From Ardenticatenaceae bacterium (GTDB lineage Bacteria > Chloroflexota > Anaerolineae > Promineifilales > Promineifilaceae): DNA of 64,000 nt. The stretch lies in contig JACKBQ010000001.1 of NCBI GenBank assembly GCA_020634455.1, positions 1,612,001 through 1,676,000 on the forward strand, read 5' to 3'. Under the pieces are notes generated by a model. That model worked only from the letters and a program-made list of their open reading frames with translations. It did not search any database and was not told where the DNA came from. Shown here piece by piece: positions 31,908 to 39,838 of this stretch. Each line of letters begins with the position of its first letter. The stretch's first letter is position 1. The position numbers and the translations under genes are program-made.

Positions 31908-33590
31908 CTAAATCCAGGTTGGTTCTTCGTACTTGCCAAACACCTCGCGGAACACGTCGGTGATTTCGCCCAGGGTGGCGTATTCCCGCACGGCGTTGAT
32001 GATGAAAGGCATGGTGTTGGCCGTGCCTTGCGCCGCTTCGCGCAGCGCTTGCAGGGCTGCGCCGACCTTTTCGCTGTCCCGCTCCGCCTTCACCCGCTGG
32101 ATGCGCGCAAGTTGCCGCTCATACCCCTGCGGATCCATCTGCAAAATGGGAATACGCAGCTCTTCACTGGTGTCGGCAAAGCCATTTACGCCCACGATGG
32201 TGCGCTCGTTGGCGTCAATTTCCCGCTGGTATTGGTACGCCGCATTAGAAATTTCCCGCTGGTAAAAGCCCTGATCGATGGCGGGCAGGACACCGCCCAA
32301 CTCTTCCACCTGCTGCCAATATTCGTACACCTGCGCCTCGATTTTGTTCGTCTCGTGCTCCACAAAAAAGGAACCAGCCAGCGGATCAATCGTGTTGGCC
32401 ACGCCGCTTTCCTCGGCGATGATTTGCTGGGTGCGCATGGCAATTGTGACCGCTTCCTCGCTGGGCAGCGCCAGGGCTTCGTCCATGCTGTTGGTGTGCA
32501 GGCTTTGGGTTCCACCCAAAACGGCCGCTAAGGCCTGAATGGCTACGCGAACGATGTTGTTCTCCGGCTGCTGCGCCGTGAGGGAGACACCCGCCGTCTG
32601 CGTATGGAACCGGCACAGCCAGGAGCGTGGATTCTTCGCGCCGAACGTCTCACGCATTTCTCGCGCCCAAATGCGGCGGGCGGCGCGGAATTTGGCAATC
32701 TCCTCGAAAAAGTCGTTGTGGCAGTTAAAGAAGAGGCTGAGGCGTGGTGCAAAGTCATCAATGTCCAGACCCCGCTCTAACGCCCAGCGCACGTATTCCA
32801 GCCCGTCGCCCAAGGTGAAGGCCAGCTCTTGAGCGGCCGTTGAGCCTGCCTCGCGAATGTGGTAGCCGCTGATGGAGACGGTGTTCCATTCCGGCATATG
32901 TTTGGTGCCAAACTCAATCGTGTCGGTCACCAGCCGCATCGAGGGTTCGGGCGGGAAGATGTACTCTTTTTGGGCGATGTACTCTTTGAGGATGTCGTTT
33001 TGCAGCGTGCCGCGCAGCTTGGCCATCGGCACGCCCTGCTTTTCGGCAGCGACGATGTACATGGCCCAAATCATCGGCGCGGGGCTGTTGATCGTCATGC
33101 TGGTGCTCACTTTGTCCAGCGGAATGCCGTCGAACAGGATTTCCATATCGGCCAGGCTGCTGATGGCCACGCCGCAGTGGCCAAATTCGCCCAGCGCTTC
33201 GGGCGCGTCGGTGTCGTAGCCCATCAACGTGGCCAGGTCGAAGGCGACGGAGAGGCCCATGTTGCCCTGCTCCAGCAAATATTTGTAGCGGGCGTTGGTC
33301 TCTTCGGCGGTGCCAAAACCGGCAAACATGCGCGTAGTCCACGGGCGACCGCGGTACATGGTGGCATGGACGCCGCGCGTGTAGGGATATTCGCCGGGCA
33401 TCCCTAAATCTTGCGAGTAATCCATATCGGCGACGTCCAGCGGGGTGTAGAGTCGCTTGATCGGCTCGCTAGAGGTGGTGATGAACTGTTCTTTACGCTC
33501 GGGAAAGCGGGAGAGAGTTTTGTGCAGGGTGGTTTCTTCCCATTTGTCTTGGTTCTCGGCCAGTTCGGCCAGCTTTTGTTTATCGTACAT
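31908..33590 (-). CDS. mcmA1: Methylmalonyl-CoA mutase large subunit, catalytic (N-terminal) part
   Basis: A 560-residue B12-dependent acyl-CoA mutase chain with the substrate-binding TIM barrel. Diagnostic stretches are 'YPYTRGVHATMYRGRPWTTRMFAGFGTAEETNARYKYLL', 'GLSVAFDLATLMGYD' and 'SISGYHIREAGSTAAQELAFTL', together with 'FHTQTAGVSLTAQQPENNIVRVA'. The C-terminal cobalamin-binding DxHxxG domain is absent, as expected for the two-subunit mutases of archaea and many bacteria; the small subunit and a MeaB chaperone are not in the window. It interconverts succinyl-CoA and methylmalonyl-CoA or a related acyl-CoA pair. AAAGGAGCACCC precedes the ATG. Confidence 0.93.
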   Translation of the reverse strand: MYDKQKLAELAENQDKWEETTLHKTLSRFPERKEQFITTSSEPIKRLYTPLDVADMDYSQDLGMPGEYPYTRGVHATMYRGRPWTTRMFAGFGTAEETNARYKYLLEQGNMGLSVAFDLATLMGYDTDAPEALGEFGHCGVAISSLADMEILFDGIPLDKVSTSMTINSPAPMIWAMYIVAAEKQGVPMAKLRGTLQNDILKEYIAQKEYIFPPEPSMRLVTDTIEFGTKHMPEWNTVSISGYHIREAGSTAAQELAFTLGDGLEYVRWALERGLDIDDFAPRLSLFFNCHNDFFEEIAKFRAARRIWAREMRETFGAKNPRSWLCRFHTQTAGVSLTAQQPENNIVRVAIQALAAVLGGTQSLHTNSMDEALALPSEEAVTIAMRTQQIIAEESGVANTIDPLAGSFFVEHETNKIEAQVYEYWQQVEELGGVLPAIDQGFYQREISNAAYQYQREIDANERTIVGVNGFADTSEELRIPILQMDPQGYERQLARIQRVKAERDSEKVGAALQALREAAQGTANTMPFIINAVREYATLGEITDVFREVFGKYEEPTWI

Positions 33591-33600
33591 GGGTGCTCCT

Positions 33601-33640
33601 TTTGGGGAGATTGGAGACTGGAGATTAGAGATTGTTTCCT
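33601..33640. repeat. Word-iterated spacer, family E (GGAGATTGGAGACTGG)
   Basis: GGGGAGATTGGAGACTGGAG and GATTAGAGATT words lie upstream of the mutase gene. The same words in both orientations fill 39771-39838. Confidence 0.6.
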
Positions 33641-33728
33641 CGCAGCCTTGTCTCTCGAAATAGCGATTAGTCGTGGGTTGTGTGAGGGGGATTATACTTG
33701 GGGGGATTTGTGTTGGCTAGGTGACGGC

Positions 33729-33776
33729 CGTTTCCCTGACAAGGTGAAGGGGTGAGGGGGTGACAAGGTGAACTGC
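33729..33776. repeat. Word-iterated spacer, family F (GGTGACAAGGTGAAGGGGTGA)
   Basis: Reiterated GGTGA words (GACAAGGTGAAGGGGTGA, GGGGGTGACAAGGTGAAC) follow an ACGGCCGT copy. The complementary words occur in frame inside the MFS gene at 2613-2655. Confidence 0.55.
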
Positions 33777-34089
33777 CGTTTCCCACCCACATCCCGCAAT
33801 TTAGAAGACCTGCCCCCAGCGGGAGCTAGTTCTTAGGAGTGTCCTATATTTCTCTCGATGTTAACAAGGAATTCCCCTTCACCAATCTTTGAAGTGAACA
33901 CTCGCCTTGGTATTGCCATATGAAACCCGTTTTTGAGCTTGAGATAAATAAGGTGGTTGCCGAGGTGAACTCTTTTAATCTCGTTCCATTTTATTTTGAT
34001 TTTTTGATGCGGGTACTCGATTTCCATACCTTCATCATCAATTATTACAGTTCTATCGGATCGAGACGTTTTCGGAAGAATCAACACTA

Positions 34090-34960
34090 GACCTCTTGCA
34101 TAAGTAGAAAATTAGGCATAATTGCTGGATGAAATATGCTGAGATTCAAAACTTATCCGATGCGAAATTTAAACGTTTAACGGGTGTGCCACACCCAATC
34201 TTTAAACAAATGGTGGCTATTCTAGAAAAAACAATGCCCACCTTTGGTAGACCACCTAAATTGTCACGGGCAGACCAACTCTTGTTGACCCTGATGTACT
34301 GGCGAGAGTATCGTACCCAGTTTCATATCAGCCAGGCCTATGGGATTAGCGAGTCAGCCGTTTGCCGGACAATCCAGCAAATTGAAAACAGGCTTGTCGA
34401 GTCAGGGCAATTCACATTGCCTGGCAAGAAAAAGTTGCAAACTAGCGATACGCTCATCGAAGTTGTCATTGTTGATGCCACCGAACAACCGATAGAACGA
34501 CCCAAAAAAACAAAAGAGGCACTTTAGTGGCAAGAAAAAGTGCCATACGCAAAAAGCGCAGGTCATCGTCAACTTAACAACCCTGGAAATTGTGACCACA
34601 GCCTTTAGTGAAGGCAAGAAACATGATTTCAATCTGTTCAAAGAGAATGGCCAAGGGATGGTACAAACTATCACTTGCTTAGCTGATTCAGGATATCAAG
34701 GCATCGCTAAGCTTCACAAGAATAGCCAAACGCCCAAAAAGAAATCTAAGCATCATCCTCTCACTAAAGAGGAGAAAGCAGCGAATCGGGCATTGGCGAA
34801 AGCCAGAATCTATGGTGAGCATGTGATAGGCAAGCTCAAGATATTTCGTATTTTGAAAGAGCGATATCGCAATCGCCGCAAACGGTTTGGTTTGCGATTC
34901 AACTTGATTGCTTCGATTTACAATCTGTCACTTGGAGTAAAGTGACTTATGCAAGAAGTC
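34090..34960 (+). mobile_element. IS5-family-like insertion sequence, copy 1
   Basis: An 871-bp element with 16-bp imperfect terminal inverted repeats: GACCTCTTGCATAAGT on the left and, read inward, GACTTCTTGCATAAGT on the right. It is flanked by TA on both sides (34088-34089, 34961-34962), consistent with a TA target duplication. It carries a two-frame DDE transposase. Its transposase frames are identical to those of copy 2. Confidence 0.92.
34129..34945 (+). CDS. IS transposase (DDE_Tnp_4 type) in two frames, copy 1
   Basis: orfA (34129-34527) encodes the helix-turn-helix N-terminus ('RADQLLLTLMYWREYRTQFH', 'ISESAVCRTIQQIE') up to the first catalytic Asp ('VVIVDATEQPIE'). The frame then moves by +1 at the A7 run near 34503-34509 to continue as '...QKRHFSGKKKCHTQKAQ'. 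It goes on through the second Asp ('CLADSGYQG') and the Glu ('ARIYGEHVIGKLK') to the stop at 34945. The orfB part carries its own ATG at 34592. The same arrangement in both identical copies argues for programmed frameshifting or transcriptional slippage instead of mutation. Confidence 0.88.
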
Positions 34961-35097
34961 TACTAATATAACAAAGCATAAACAGAATATGGTGATAATT
35001 AACGCTTTGATTAATGAATAGCCTATTACGAGAATAAGATCTGAATTTTCTCCGAAGTGTACGAACAAACAAAATATAAAAGAGACAATAGCTATTA

Positions 35098-35968
35098 GAC
35101 TTCTTGCATAAGTCACTTTACTCCAAGTGACAGATTGTAAATCGAAGCAATCAAGTTGAATCGCAAACCAAACCGTTTGCGGCGATTGCGATATCGCTCT
35201 TTCAAAATACGAAATATCTTGAGCTTGCCTATCACATGCTCACCATAGATTCTGGCTTTCGCCAATGCCCGATTCGCTGCTTTCTCCTCTTTAGTGAGAG
35301 GATGATGCTTAGATTTCTTTTTGGGCGTTTGGCTATTCTTGTGAAGCTTAGCGATGCCTTGATATCCTGAATCAGCTAAGCAAGTGATAGTTTGTACCAT
35401 CCCTTGGCCATTCTCTTTGAACAGATTGAAATCATGTTTCTTGCCTTCACTAAAGGCTGTGGTCACAATTTCCAGGGTTGTTAAGTTGACGATGACCTGC
35501 GCTTTTTGCGTATGGCACTTTTTCTTGCCACTAAAGTGCCTCTTTTGTTTTTTTGGGTCGTTCTATCGGTTGTTCGGTGGCATCAACAATGACAACTTCG
35601 ATGAGCGTATCGCTAGTTTGCAACTTTTTCTTGCCAGGCAATGTGAATTGCCCTGACTCGACAAGCCTGTTTTCAATTTGCTGGATTGTCCGGCAAACGG
35701 CTGACTCGCTAATCCCATAGGCCTGGCTGATATGAAACTGGGTACGATACTCTCGCCAGTACATCAGGGTCAACAAGAGTTGGTCTGCCCGTGACAATTT
35801 AGGTGGTCTACCAAAGGTGGGCATTGTTTTTTCTAGAATAGCCACCATTTGTTTAAAGATTGGGTGTGGCACACCCGTTAAACGTTTAAATTTCGCATCG
35901 GATAAGTTTTGAATCTCAGCATATTTCATCCAGCAATTATGCCTAATTTTCTACTTATGCAAGAGGTC
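35098..35968 (-). mobile_element. IS5-family-like insertion sequence, copy 2 (inverted)
   Basis: The same 871-bp element as copy 1 in opposite orientation, flanked by TA at 35096-35097 and 35969-35970. The two copies leave only 135 bp of host gene between them, so this is not a composite transposon with cargo. The inverted pair could recombine or form a large hairpin. Confidence 0.92.
35113..35929 (-). CDS. IS transposase in two frames, copy 2
   Basis: orfA spans 35929-35531 and orfB 35466-35113; both translate identically to copy 1, with the same A7 shift site. The DDE residues are in 'VDATEQ', 'ADSGYQG' and 'YGEHVIGK'. It is presumably functional if the +1 shift occurs. Confidence 0.88.
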
Positions 35969-36055
35969 TATTAATTTTCCTACATAGGACCTGGGTATCG
36001 AGAAGAACAGACCTGTTATTAACTCTTTAAGCGAATAGCGAAATGTTAATTGCAT

Positions 36056-36401
36056 AACTCACCCTCCTGCTCTGGCGCGGTCTTCGGCGAGCGCGAAACC
36101 TCACCCGGCTGCGGCCTCGGCGTCCCGCCGCGTCGCCTACTTTGCAATCTTGAACGCTTGAATTTTAGCATAAGTTGGGTAGAAACGGCCGTTTTCCACC
36201 ATACCACCCATCCCAACGGCCGTTTGCACTGTGGGGCAAATGGCGACAAGGTGAAATTAACGCCCACCAACCTACTTCAGGCGAAGAAAGCAGCGAGGCG
36301 GGACGCCTGCCGCAGCCCGCAGGTGACGGCCGTTTGAATGGTTAATGGTTAACGGCCGTTCCCCTCACGCAATTCAGGAAACGGCCGTCTATTTTGAAAA
36401 A
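36056..36401. other. Non-coding stretch with repeat R2 (copy a) and a cluster of ACGGCCGT
   Basis: Upstream of the split YcxB-like gene lies repeat R2a (36066-36180), then five exact ACGGCCGT copies between 36186 and 36388. ORFs here are artefacts of repeat DNA. Confidence 0.55.
36066..36180. repeat. Dispersed repeat R2, copy a
   Basis: It begins CCTGCTCTGGCGCGGTCTTC and ends with GCCTACTTTG, then TTGAACG and TTGAATTTTAGC words. It aligns with 37489-37590, with a diverged and shorter middle. A third fragment of the middle (CGGCGCATGTATGCGCAGCC) lies at 38841-38870. Confidence 0.6.
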
Positions 36402-36710
36402 TCAATCTGGTAACGAATTGGCGGCGTCTTGAAGCTGTTGGCGGTAGGTGTTGAAGGCGGTACGGCCGTTCTCCGTCAAACTACAGAGCGTATGCGGCCG
36501 TTTCCCCTTAAACGTCTTCTCAATAGCTACGTATTCCCCCTCCTCCAGCTTGCTCAGGTGGAACGACAGGTTGCCCCGCGTCAGCCCCGTCTCGCGCAGG
36601 AGGAAGGTGAAATCCGCATTCTCCACGCCGTACAGCAGCGCCATGATGATCAGCCGCGCCGGTTCGTGAATCAGCCGATCCGTTTCCAGCATCTGCTTAA
36701 AGTCGGTCAT
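36402..36710 (-). CDS. Winged-helix transcriptional regulator
   Basis: A 102-residue winged-helix protein of the type annotated as a 'winged helix DNA-binding domain' related to MarR/ArsR folds. It has 'IIMALLYGVENADFTFLLRETGLTRGNLSFHLSKLEEGEYV', a recognition helix at 'TRGNLSFHLSKLE', and a wing with 'GKRPHTLCSLTENGRTAF'. ATG 36710 follows GGAGGCGTTGTC. Its start overlaps the stop of the membrane protein gene by 4 bp, indicating translational coupling. By analogy to such pairs it probably represses the operon through the ACAAA-N4-TTTGT dyads upstream (inference). Confidence 0.85.
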   Translation of the reverse strand: MTDFKQMLETDRLIHEPARLIIMALLYGVENADFTFLLRETGLTRGNLSFHLSKLEEGEYVAIEKTFKGKRPHTLCSLTENGRTAFNTYRQQLQDAANSLPD

Positions 36711-37336
36711 GACAACGCCTCCATTGGCTCGTCGTTGCCCGGCTCGCTGTTTTGCCAGTAGCGCCAAAAGCCAATTGCCCCGGAAAACATCAGTCCCAAA
36801 CCAATCAGCCCCAGGGCATAGGTGGAAGCCACGTTCTCATCCAACCGCCAAAAAGCAATGACCACTCCCACGCCAACGGTCCAGACCGCCAGCAGGTGAA
36901 AGCGCAGCAGCCCTACCCGATTGCCCAACATAAACAAGGCAAAGCCTACGCCCACACCAATGAATGCCGTTGCCATTTCAGCCAGTTCCAGCTGGGTGAT
37001 GGTTACCGCCATGGCCGCGCCAATGATCAGACCCAGCAACCCACTCAGGCCGCGCTGCTTGTTGGTCGGTTTGGCGTAGGTGACGTAGCCGGTACGCGGA
37101 TAGACCAGCCGCTGCTTGAGCCAGCGCAATGTGACGCCCATCAAGAGTGCGCCCAGCACGATGATGAAGGGCATGGCAATACCGCCAACCAGCGCGGCGT
37201 ACTCGGACTCACTGACCACCTGCCACCAAAAGAGGCCGCTCAACACCACAAACAGCAGCCCCAGCAGCAGCTCGACCAGGCCATCTTCAAACCAATATTG
37301 CTGTGTACGACGAATTGTTTTGTTTAGCTCGTTCAT
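36707..37336 (-). CDS. Six-TM membrane protein co-transcribed with a winged-helix regulator
   Basis: A 209-residue protein with about six hydrophobic helices (two near residues 18-72, the rest from 95 to 195) and a short polar N-terminus containing 'RRTQQYWFEDGLVELLLG'. That opening is common in uncharacterised membrane proteins paired with small winged-helix regulators. No transport or enzymatic motif is visible. It overlaps the regulator gene by 4 bp. Confidence 0.75.
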   Translation of the reverse strand: MNELNKTIRRTQQYWFEDGLVELLLGLLFVVLSGLFWWQVVSESEYAALVGGIAMPFIIVLGALLMGVTLRWLKQRLVYPRTGYVTYAKPTNKQRGLSGLLGLIIGAAMAVTITQLELAEMATAFIGVGVGFALFMLGNRVGLLRFHLLAVWTVGVGVVIAFWRLDENVASTYALGLIGLGLMFSGAIGFWRYWQNSEPGNDEPMEALS

Positions 37337-37355
37337 GTTTGACCCCTTGAATTTT

Positions 37356-37404
37356 ACAAATAGGTTTGTATTACTAATTCTGTTTGTATCACAAACTTAT
37401 TTGT
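37356..37404 (-). promoter_or_regulatory. Pair of ACAAA-N4-TTTGT dyad operators
   Basis: ACAAATAGGTTTGT (37356-37369) and ACAAACTTATTTGT (37391-37404) are each dyad-symmetric and nearly reverse complements of one another, 21 bp apart. They lie directly upstream of the membrane protein/winged-helix operon and overlap TATTAT- and TAATAC-like minus-strand -10 sequences. They are probably autoregulatory sites for the 36402-36710 product. Confidence 0.65.
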
Positions 37405-37488
37405 ATAATACTGGATGAGAACGGCCGTTGTCAAGTCCCAGTCCCAAACAAAGACGACACCGAATTTGAGAAACCAACGAATAAATCC

Positions 37489-37590
37489 CCTGCTCTGGCG
37501 CGGTCTTCAGGCAGCACATAATATCGGCGTAGGCGCATGTATGCGCAGCCGCGCTGCCTACTTTGTCATTTGGAACGTTTGAATTTTAGC
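37489..37590. repeat. Dispersed repeat R2, copy b
   Basis: It shares CCTGCTCTGGCGCGGTCTTC at one end and TGCCTACTTTG...TTGAATTTTAGC at the other with R2a. The middle holds the palindrome GCGCATGTATGCGC, also found at 38843-38856. Confidence 0.6.
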
Positions 37591-37708
37591 GTGTGTTGAG
37601 TGAGATACGGCCGTTCCCCCACCGAAATAAGCAAGCACCATGAAGAAGATGGATACGGCCGTTCTTCCCCAAACTGCTTCTATTACCCAACCTCAATGAA
37701 TGGGCCAG

Positions 37709-37778
37709 AAAAGTGGCGCGGTGAGGACACCAGCCACAGCCAGGCCACAGCGCGATGGGAAGACCTCGCCCCAGCACG
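37709..37778. repeat. Dispersed repeat R1, copy a
   Basis: 70 bp starting AAAAGTGGCGCGGTGAGGAC and ending CCCCAGCACG. It matches 39609-39678 closely (about 90% by eye). Confidence 0.65.
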
Positions 37779-38147
37779 GGAGAATTGAAGCCCCGCCAGA
37801 TTGTGGCCCGCCACCCAGAACATTTTCCTGATGTGAAGGATGTCTACCGCATCAAGCTGCGCCTCTACCGCCGTATTCAGCGTAAGTTTGATTGGGAAGA
37901 GTAACGGCCGTTTGCTATGATAAGGTGATAAAAGTAACGGCCGTTCCCCACAGTTACATGCGCTACAGCAACGGCCGTTTGCGTTGACAAGGCGAAAAAG
38001 GGCACGGCCGTGCCTGCTTGGTACTGAGTAGGATACGGCCGTTTCGTACATCAACAATGCACAATGGCAAAGACTCCCATTCGTTCCTTACTCAAATTTG
38101 TTGTCGTCTTTACAATGTATCCTTTGCATATTCGCAGGAATCCAACT

Positions 38148-38612
38148 TTATGCCTGTTTACTTTGCCGTGCTCGTCGTACCAGCTCTCTAATGCCAGCTT
38201 CACTGTCCAACAGTGTTGCCCACTCTTTCCGATCCATCTTGCGCCACGCAGGAATGAAGGTGCCGCGAATTTCAGACCAGGTGTACTGGTCCTCCAGATA
38301 CCGCTGCCACGGTGGCTTTGCCCATCCGGGTGTCCAAATGATCATTATAATTGCTACTAAAACGCCTAAGATACCAATTACACCCATTAATAACCCCCTT
38401 CCATCAGAACCAATAGGCAATAGACCTACAAATGGTGCAAATACGAAAAGGGCACTTGCAGGCCATCCATAAATTGCTCTACCCCAAATGATGGGCGGCA
38501 TAAAAGGGGCAAGATACCAACTTTTGTATCTCCCTACTTTTGCCAATACCCAGGGAAGATACACAGGCATACCCAATAGCACGGAGAAAATGCTACCCCA
38601 AAACCGTACCAT
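38148..38612 (-). CDS. Hypothetical membrane protein
   Basis: A 154-residue protein with an N-terminal hydrophobic segment, two adjacent transmembrane helices ('ASALFVFAPFVGLLPIG' and 'LLMGVIGILGVLVAIIMIIW') and a charged C-terminus ('WRKMDRKEWATLLDSEAGIRELVRRAR'). No domain was recognised. It lies 5 bases downstream of the next upstream frame, so the two are probably co-transcribed. In this mosaic region they might be the tail and immunity parts of a polymorphic-toxin locus, but the evidence is thin. Confidence 0.5.
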   Translation of the reverse strand: MVRFWGSIFSVLLGMPVYLPWVLAKVGRYKSWYLAPFMPPIIWGRAIYGWPASALFVFAPFVGLLPIGSDGRGLLMGVIGILGVLVAIIMIIWTPGWAKPPWQRYLEDQYTWSEIRGTFIPAWRKMDRKEWATLLDSEAGIRELVRRARQSKQA

Positions 38613-38617
38613 AATGT

Positions 38618-38881
38618 TTAACCCCCACTTCCTATCGGTGCAAGGTTTCTAATATCAATGTAGGGGTCATTGGTACGTACAACATTTACAAATATCCAAG
38701 AAATCCCAGGTTCAATTACCTGCTCCCATGCGTAATTCACTCCAACACCTACCATCACTCCTGCGCCAATTAGAACACCTACGGGTGGGTCAGTAGCAAA
38801 AACTCCCAACCACAAAGCCTCAACGCCTACGGCCCGGCCTCGGCGCATGTATGCGCAGCCGCGCCGCCTTACTACAACCAC
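38618..38881 (-). CDS. Hypothetical protein, probably a 5'-truncated gene remnant
   Basis: An 87-codon frame. The first 20 residues ('MVVVRRRGCAYMRRGRAVG') are encoded by the R2-like repeat, so the original N-terminus is missing. The remainder has a hydrophobic Gly/Val-rich helix ('PVGVLIGAGVMVGVGVNYAW') and ends 'TNDPYIDIRNLAPIGSGG'. Such hydrophobic stretches occur before the toxin tips of RHS-type proteins, but no RHS core is present. Coupled to the 38148-38612 gene. Confidence 0.35.
   Translation of the reverse strand: MVVVRRRGCAYMRRGRAVGVEALWLGVFATDPPVGVLIGAGVMVGVGVNYAWEQVIEPGISWIFVNVVRTNDPYIDIRNLAPIGSGG
38841..38870. repeat. Fragment of repeat R2 (copy c)
   Basis: CGGCGCATGTATGCGCAGCC plus GCGCCGCCTTA matches the middle of R2b (37525-37560). 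Confidence 0.55.
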
Positions 38882-38884
38882 CCG

Positions 38885-39544
38885 CTACCACGCCACACCC
38901 GTCAACTTCACATCACACTCCGCCACCTGCTCCCGCAGCCAATACGCCGCAGAAGAAAACCGCCAATCGGCCGCCTCATGCACCAGCCCCTTCCGGCGTG
39001 GATTGTCGTGTAAATAATCAAACTTCGTCCGCCAAAATTCCTCTGACCATTACAGTCCGGCAGAAATCACGTAGCAAAATCACGTCCGATCGCCGGACTG
39101 TTTAAGTATTGCGCTGTATCTATCATTGTCGTGAACTACCGCCGCGCAATACTAAATTGCCACCGGATGCTTGCTCTGCTGCCAAAACTGGTTGGCTCGA
39201 TCTTTACGCCGTGGTGTACCAATCATCTGCCCGAAAACGGCTGGCATCTTCTGGTGACAATAGTTGGCCAACTGCCGCCCGGTAAACTGGCGCATGGCTG
39301 TTACGGTCTTGTTTAGCCGCTCATTATCAAAATCCGCGTCAAATAGCATGACGTGGGCGTGGGTAGGCATAATGACAAAGGCGTTGATGCGTAAACTTTT
39401 GTGTTGGTGGCAGTAGTTAAGGCTTTCGGTAAAGATGAGGCACGGTTCGGCAGCCACAAATACAGGTAGCCAATGAACCACTGTAAATGTGAGATAGTAC
39501 ACACCTGCCCCCTCCTGAATTTTGGCAGTTTCCATGTGGCTCAT
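38885..39544 (-). pseudogene. REP-associated tyrosine transposase-like (RAYT/Y1) gene interrupted by a small insert
   Basis: The N-terminal part (39544-39155) has 'GVYYLTFTVVHWLPVFV' and the HUH-like 'INAFVIMPTHAHVMLFD'. It runs to 'FWQQSKHPVAI', where an insert supplies a stop. The C-terminal part resumes near 39047 as 'WSEEFWRTKFDYLHDNPRRKGLVHEAADWRFSSAAYWL' and ends at 38885. Together they give the usual Y1-transposase order. The insert (about 39052-39153) consists of two hairpins. Y1 enzymes of this group mobilise REP/REPIN palindromes; palindrome pairs exist at 1308 and 16430, but a functional link is inference. Confidence 0.8.
39052..39153. mobile_element. Two-hairpin non-autonomous element inside the RAYT-like gene
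   Basis: Hairpin 1 is ACAGTCCGGC / GCCGGACTGT (39052-39061, 39092-39101). Hairpin 2 is AGTATTGCGC / GCGCAATACT (39105-39114, 39144-39153). Three bases separate them. The roughly 102-bp unit breaks a reading frame whose two sides match one protein family, so it behaves as an insertion. No coding capacity is present. Confidence 0.65.
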
Positions 39545-39608
39545 TGTAGTGGAATGTTTAGCGTGCAGTCAACGTAGTGGGGCTAAATTAACTTTCGAGG
39601 CAGACCAC

Positions 39609-39678
39609 AAAAGTGGCGCGGTGAGGACACCGGCCACAGCCAGGCCACAGCGCGAGAGGAAGACCCTACCCCAGCACG
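39609..39678. repeat. Dispersed repeat R1, copy b
   Basis: A 70-bp unit matching 37709-37778, with a shared internal word GCCACAGCCAGGCCACAGCG. Confidence 0.65.
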
Positions 39679-39770
39679 CGATTCCCCCACAGGCCAAACA
39701 GAACCAAAACGTAGGCTGCCAATCATTGCCCCGCCCCCGCCCATCCGCTAGAATGCACCCCAGCTTTAAT

Positions 39771-39838
39771 GGAGACTGGAGATTGGAGATTAGGCTGCGA
39801 AGAAATTAGTCTCTAATCTCCAGTCTCCAATCTCCCTT
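39771..39838. repeat. Word-iterated dyad spacer, family E
   Basis: GGAGACTGGAGATTGGAGAT on the left is matched by ATCTCCAGTCTCCAATCTCC on the right around AGGCTGCGAAG, so nearly the whole 68 bp is a hairpin. It precedes murJ. Confidence 0.75.

Larger units (their letters stand above)
33833..36055 (-). pseudogene. YcxB-like membrane protein gene split by two IS copies
   Basis: Three minus-strand pieces, 36055-35969, 35095-34961 and 34087-33833, join in frame (477 bp, 158 codons) when both IS copies and one TA duplicate at each site are removed. The ATG at 36055 has GGAGGG 6 bases upstream. The restored protein begins 'MQLTFRYSLKELITGLFFSI'. It has two transmembrane helices ('LIIIAIVSFIFCLFVHF' and 'IKALIITIFCLCFVILVVLIL') and the YcxB-like C-terminal domain ('VIIDDEGMEIEYPHQKIKIKW', 'IPRRVFTSKIGEGEFLVNI'). 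Function in the family is unknown. The interruption is probably recent because both flanks are intact. Confidence 0.85.
37337..38147. other. Long non-coding stretch: operator, repeats R2b and R1a, ACGGCCGT cluster
   Basis: About 810 bp without a credible intact gene. It contains the dyad operator pair (37356-37404), repeat R2b (37489-37590), repeat R1a (37709-37778) and eight exact ACGGCCGT copies. A plus-strand frame ending at 37904 ('VYRIKLRLYRRIQRKFDWEE') may be the tail of a lost gene. The stretch looks like a graveyard of repeats. Confidence 0.5.

Noticed and set aside
34129..34945. Transposase as frameshifted pseudogene
   Set aside because: The same frame break at an A7 run is present in both identical copies and fits programmed shifting in IS5-type elements.
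34928..35116. Independent small membrane protein between the IS copies
   Set aside because: Its frame is the middle piece of the YcxB-like gene; it joins in frame to both neighbours when the IS copies are removed.
34088..35970. Composite transposon
   Set aside because: Only 135 bp of a host gene lie between the IS copies, and each has its own TA flanks, so these are two independent insertions.
36046..36337. ORFs on both strands in the R2/ACGGCCGT cluster
   Set aside because: They are composed of repeat DNA, lack ribosome binding sites and resemble no protein family.
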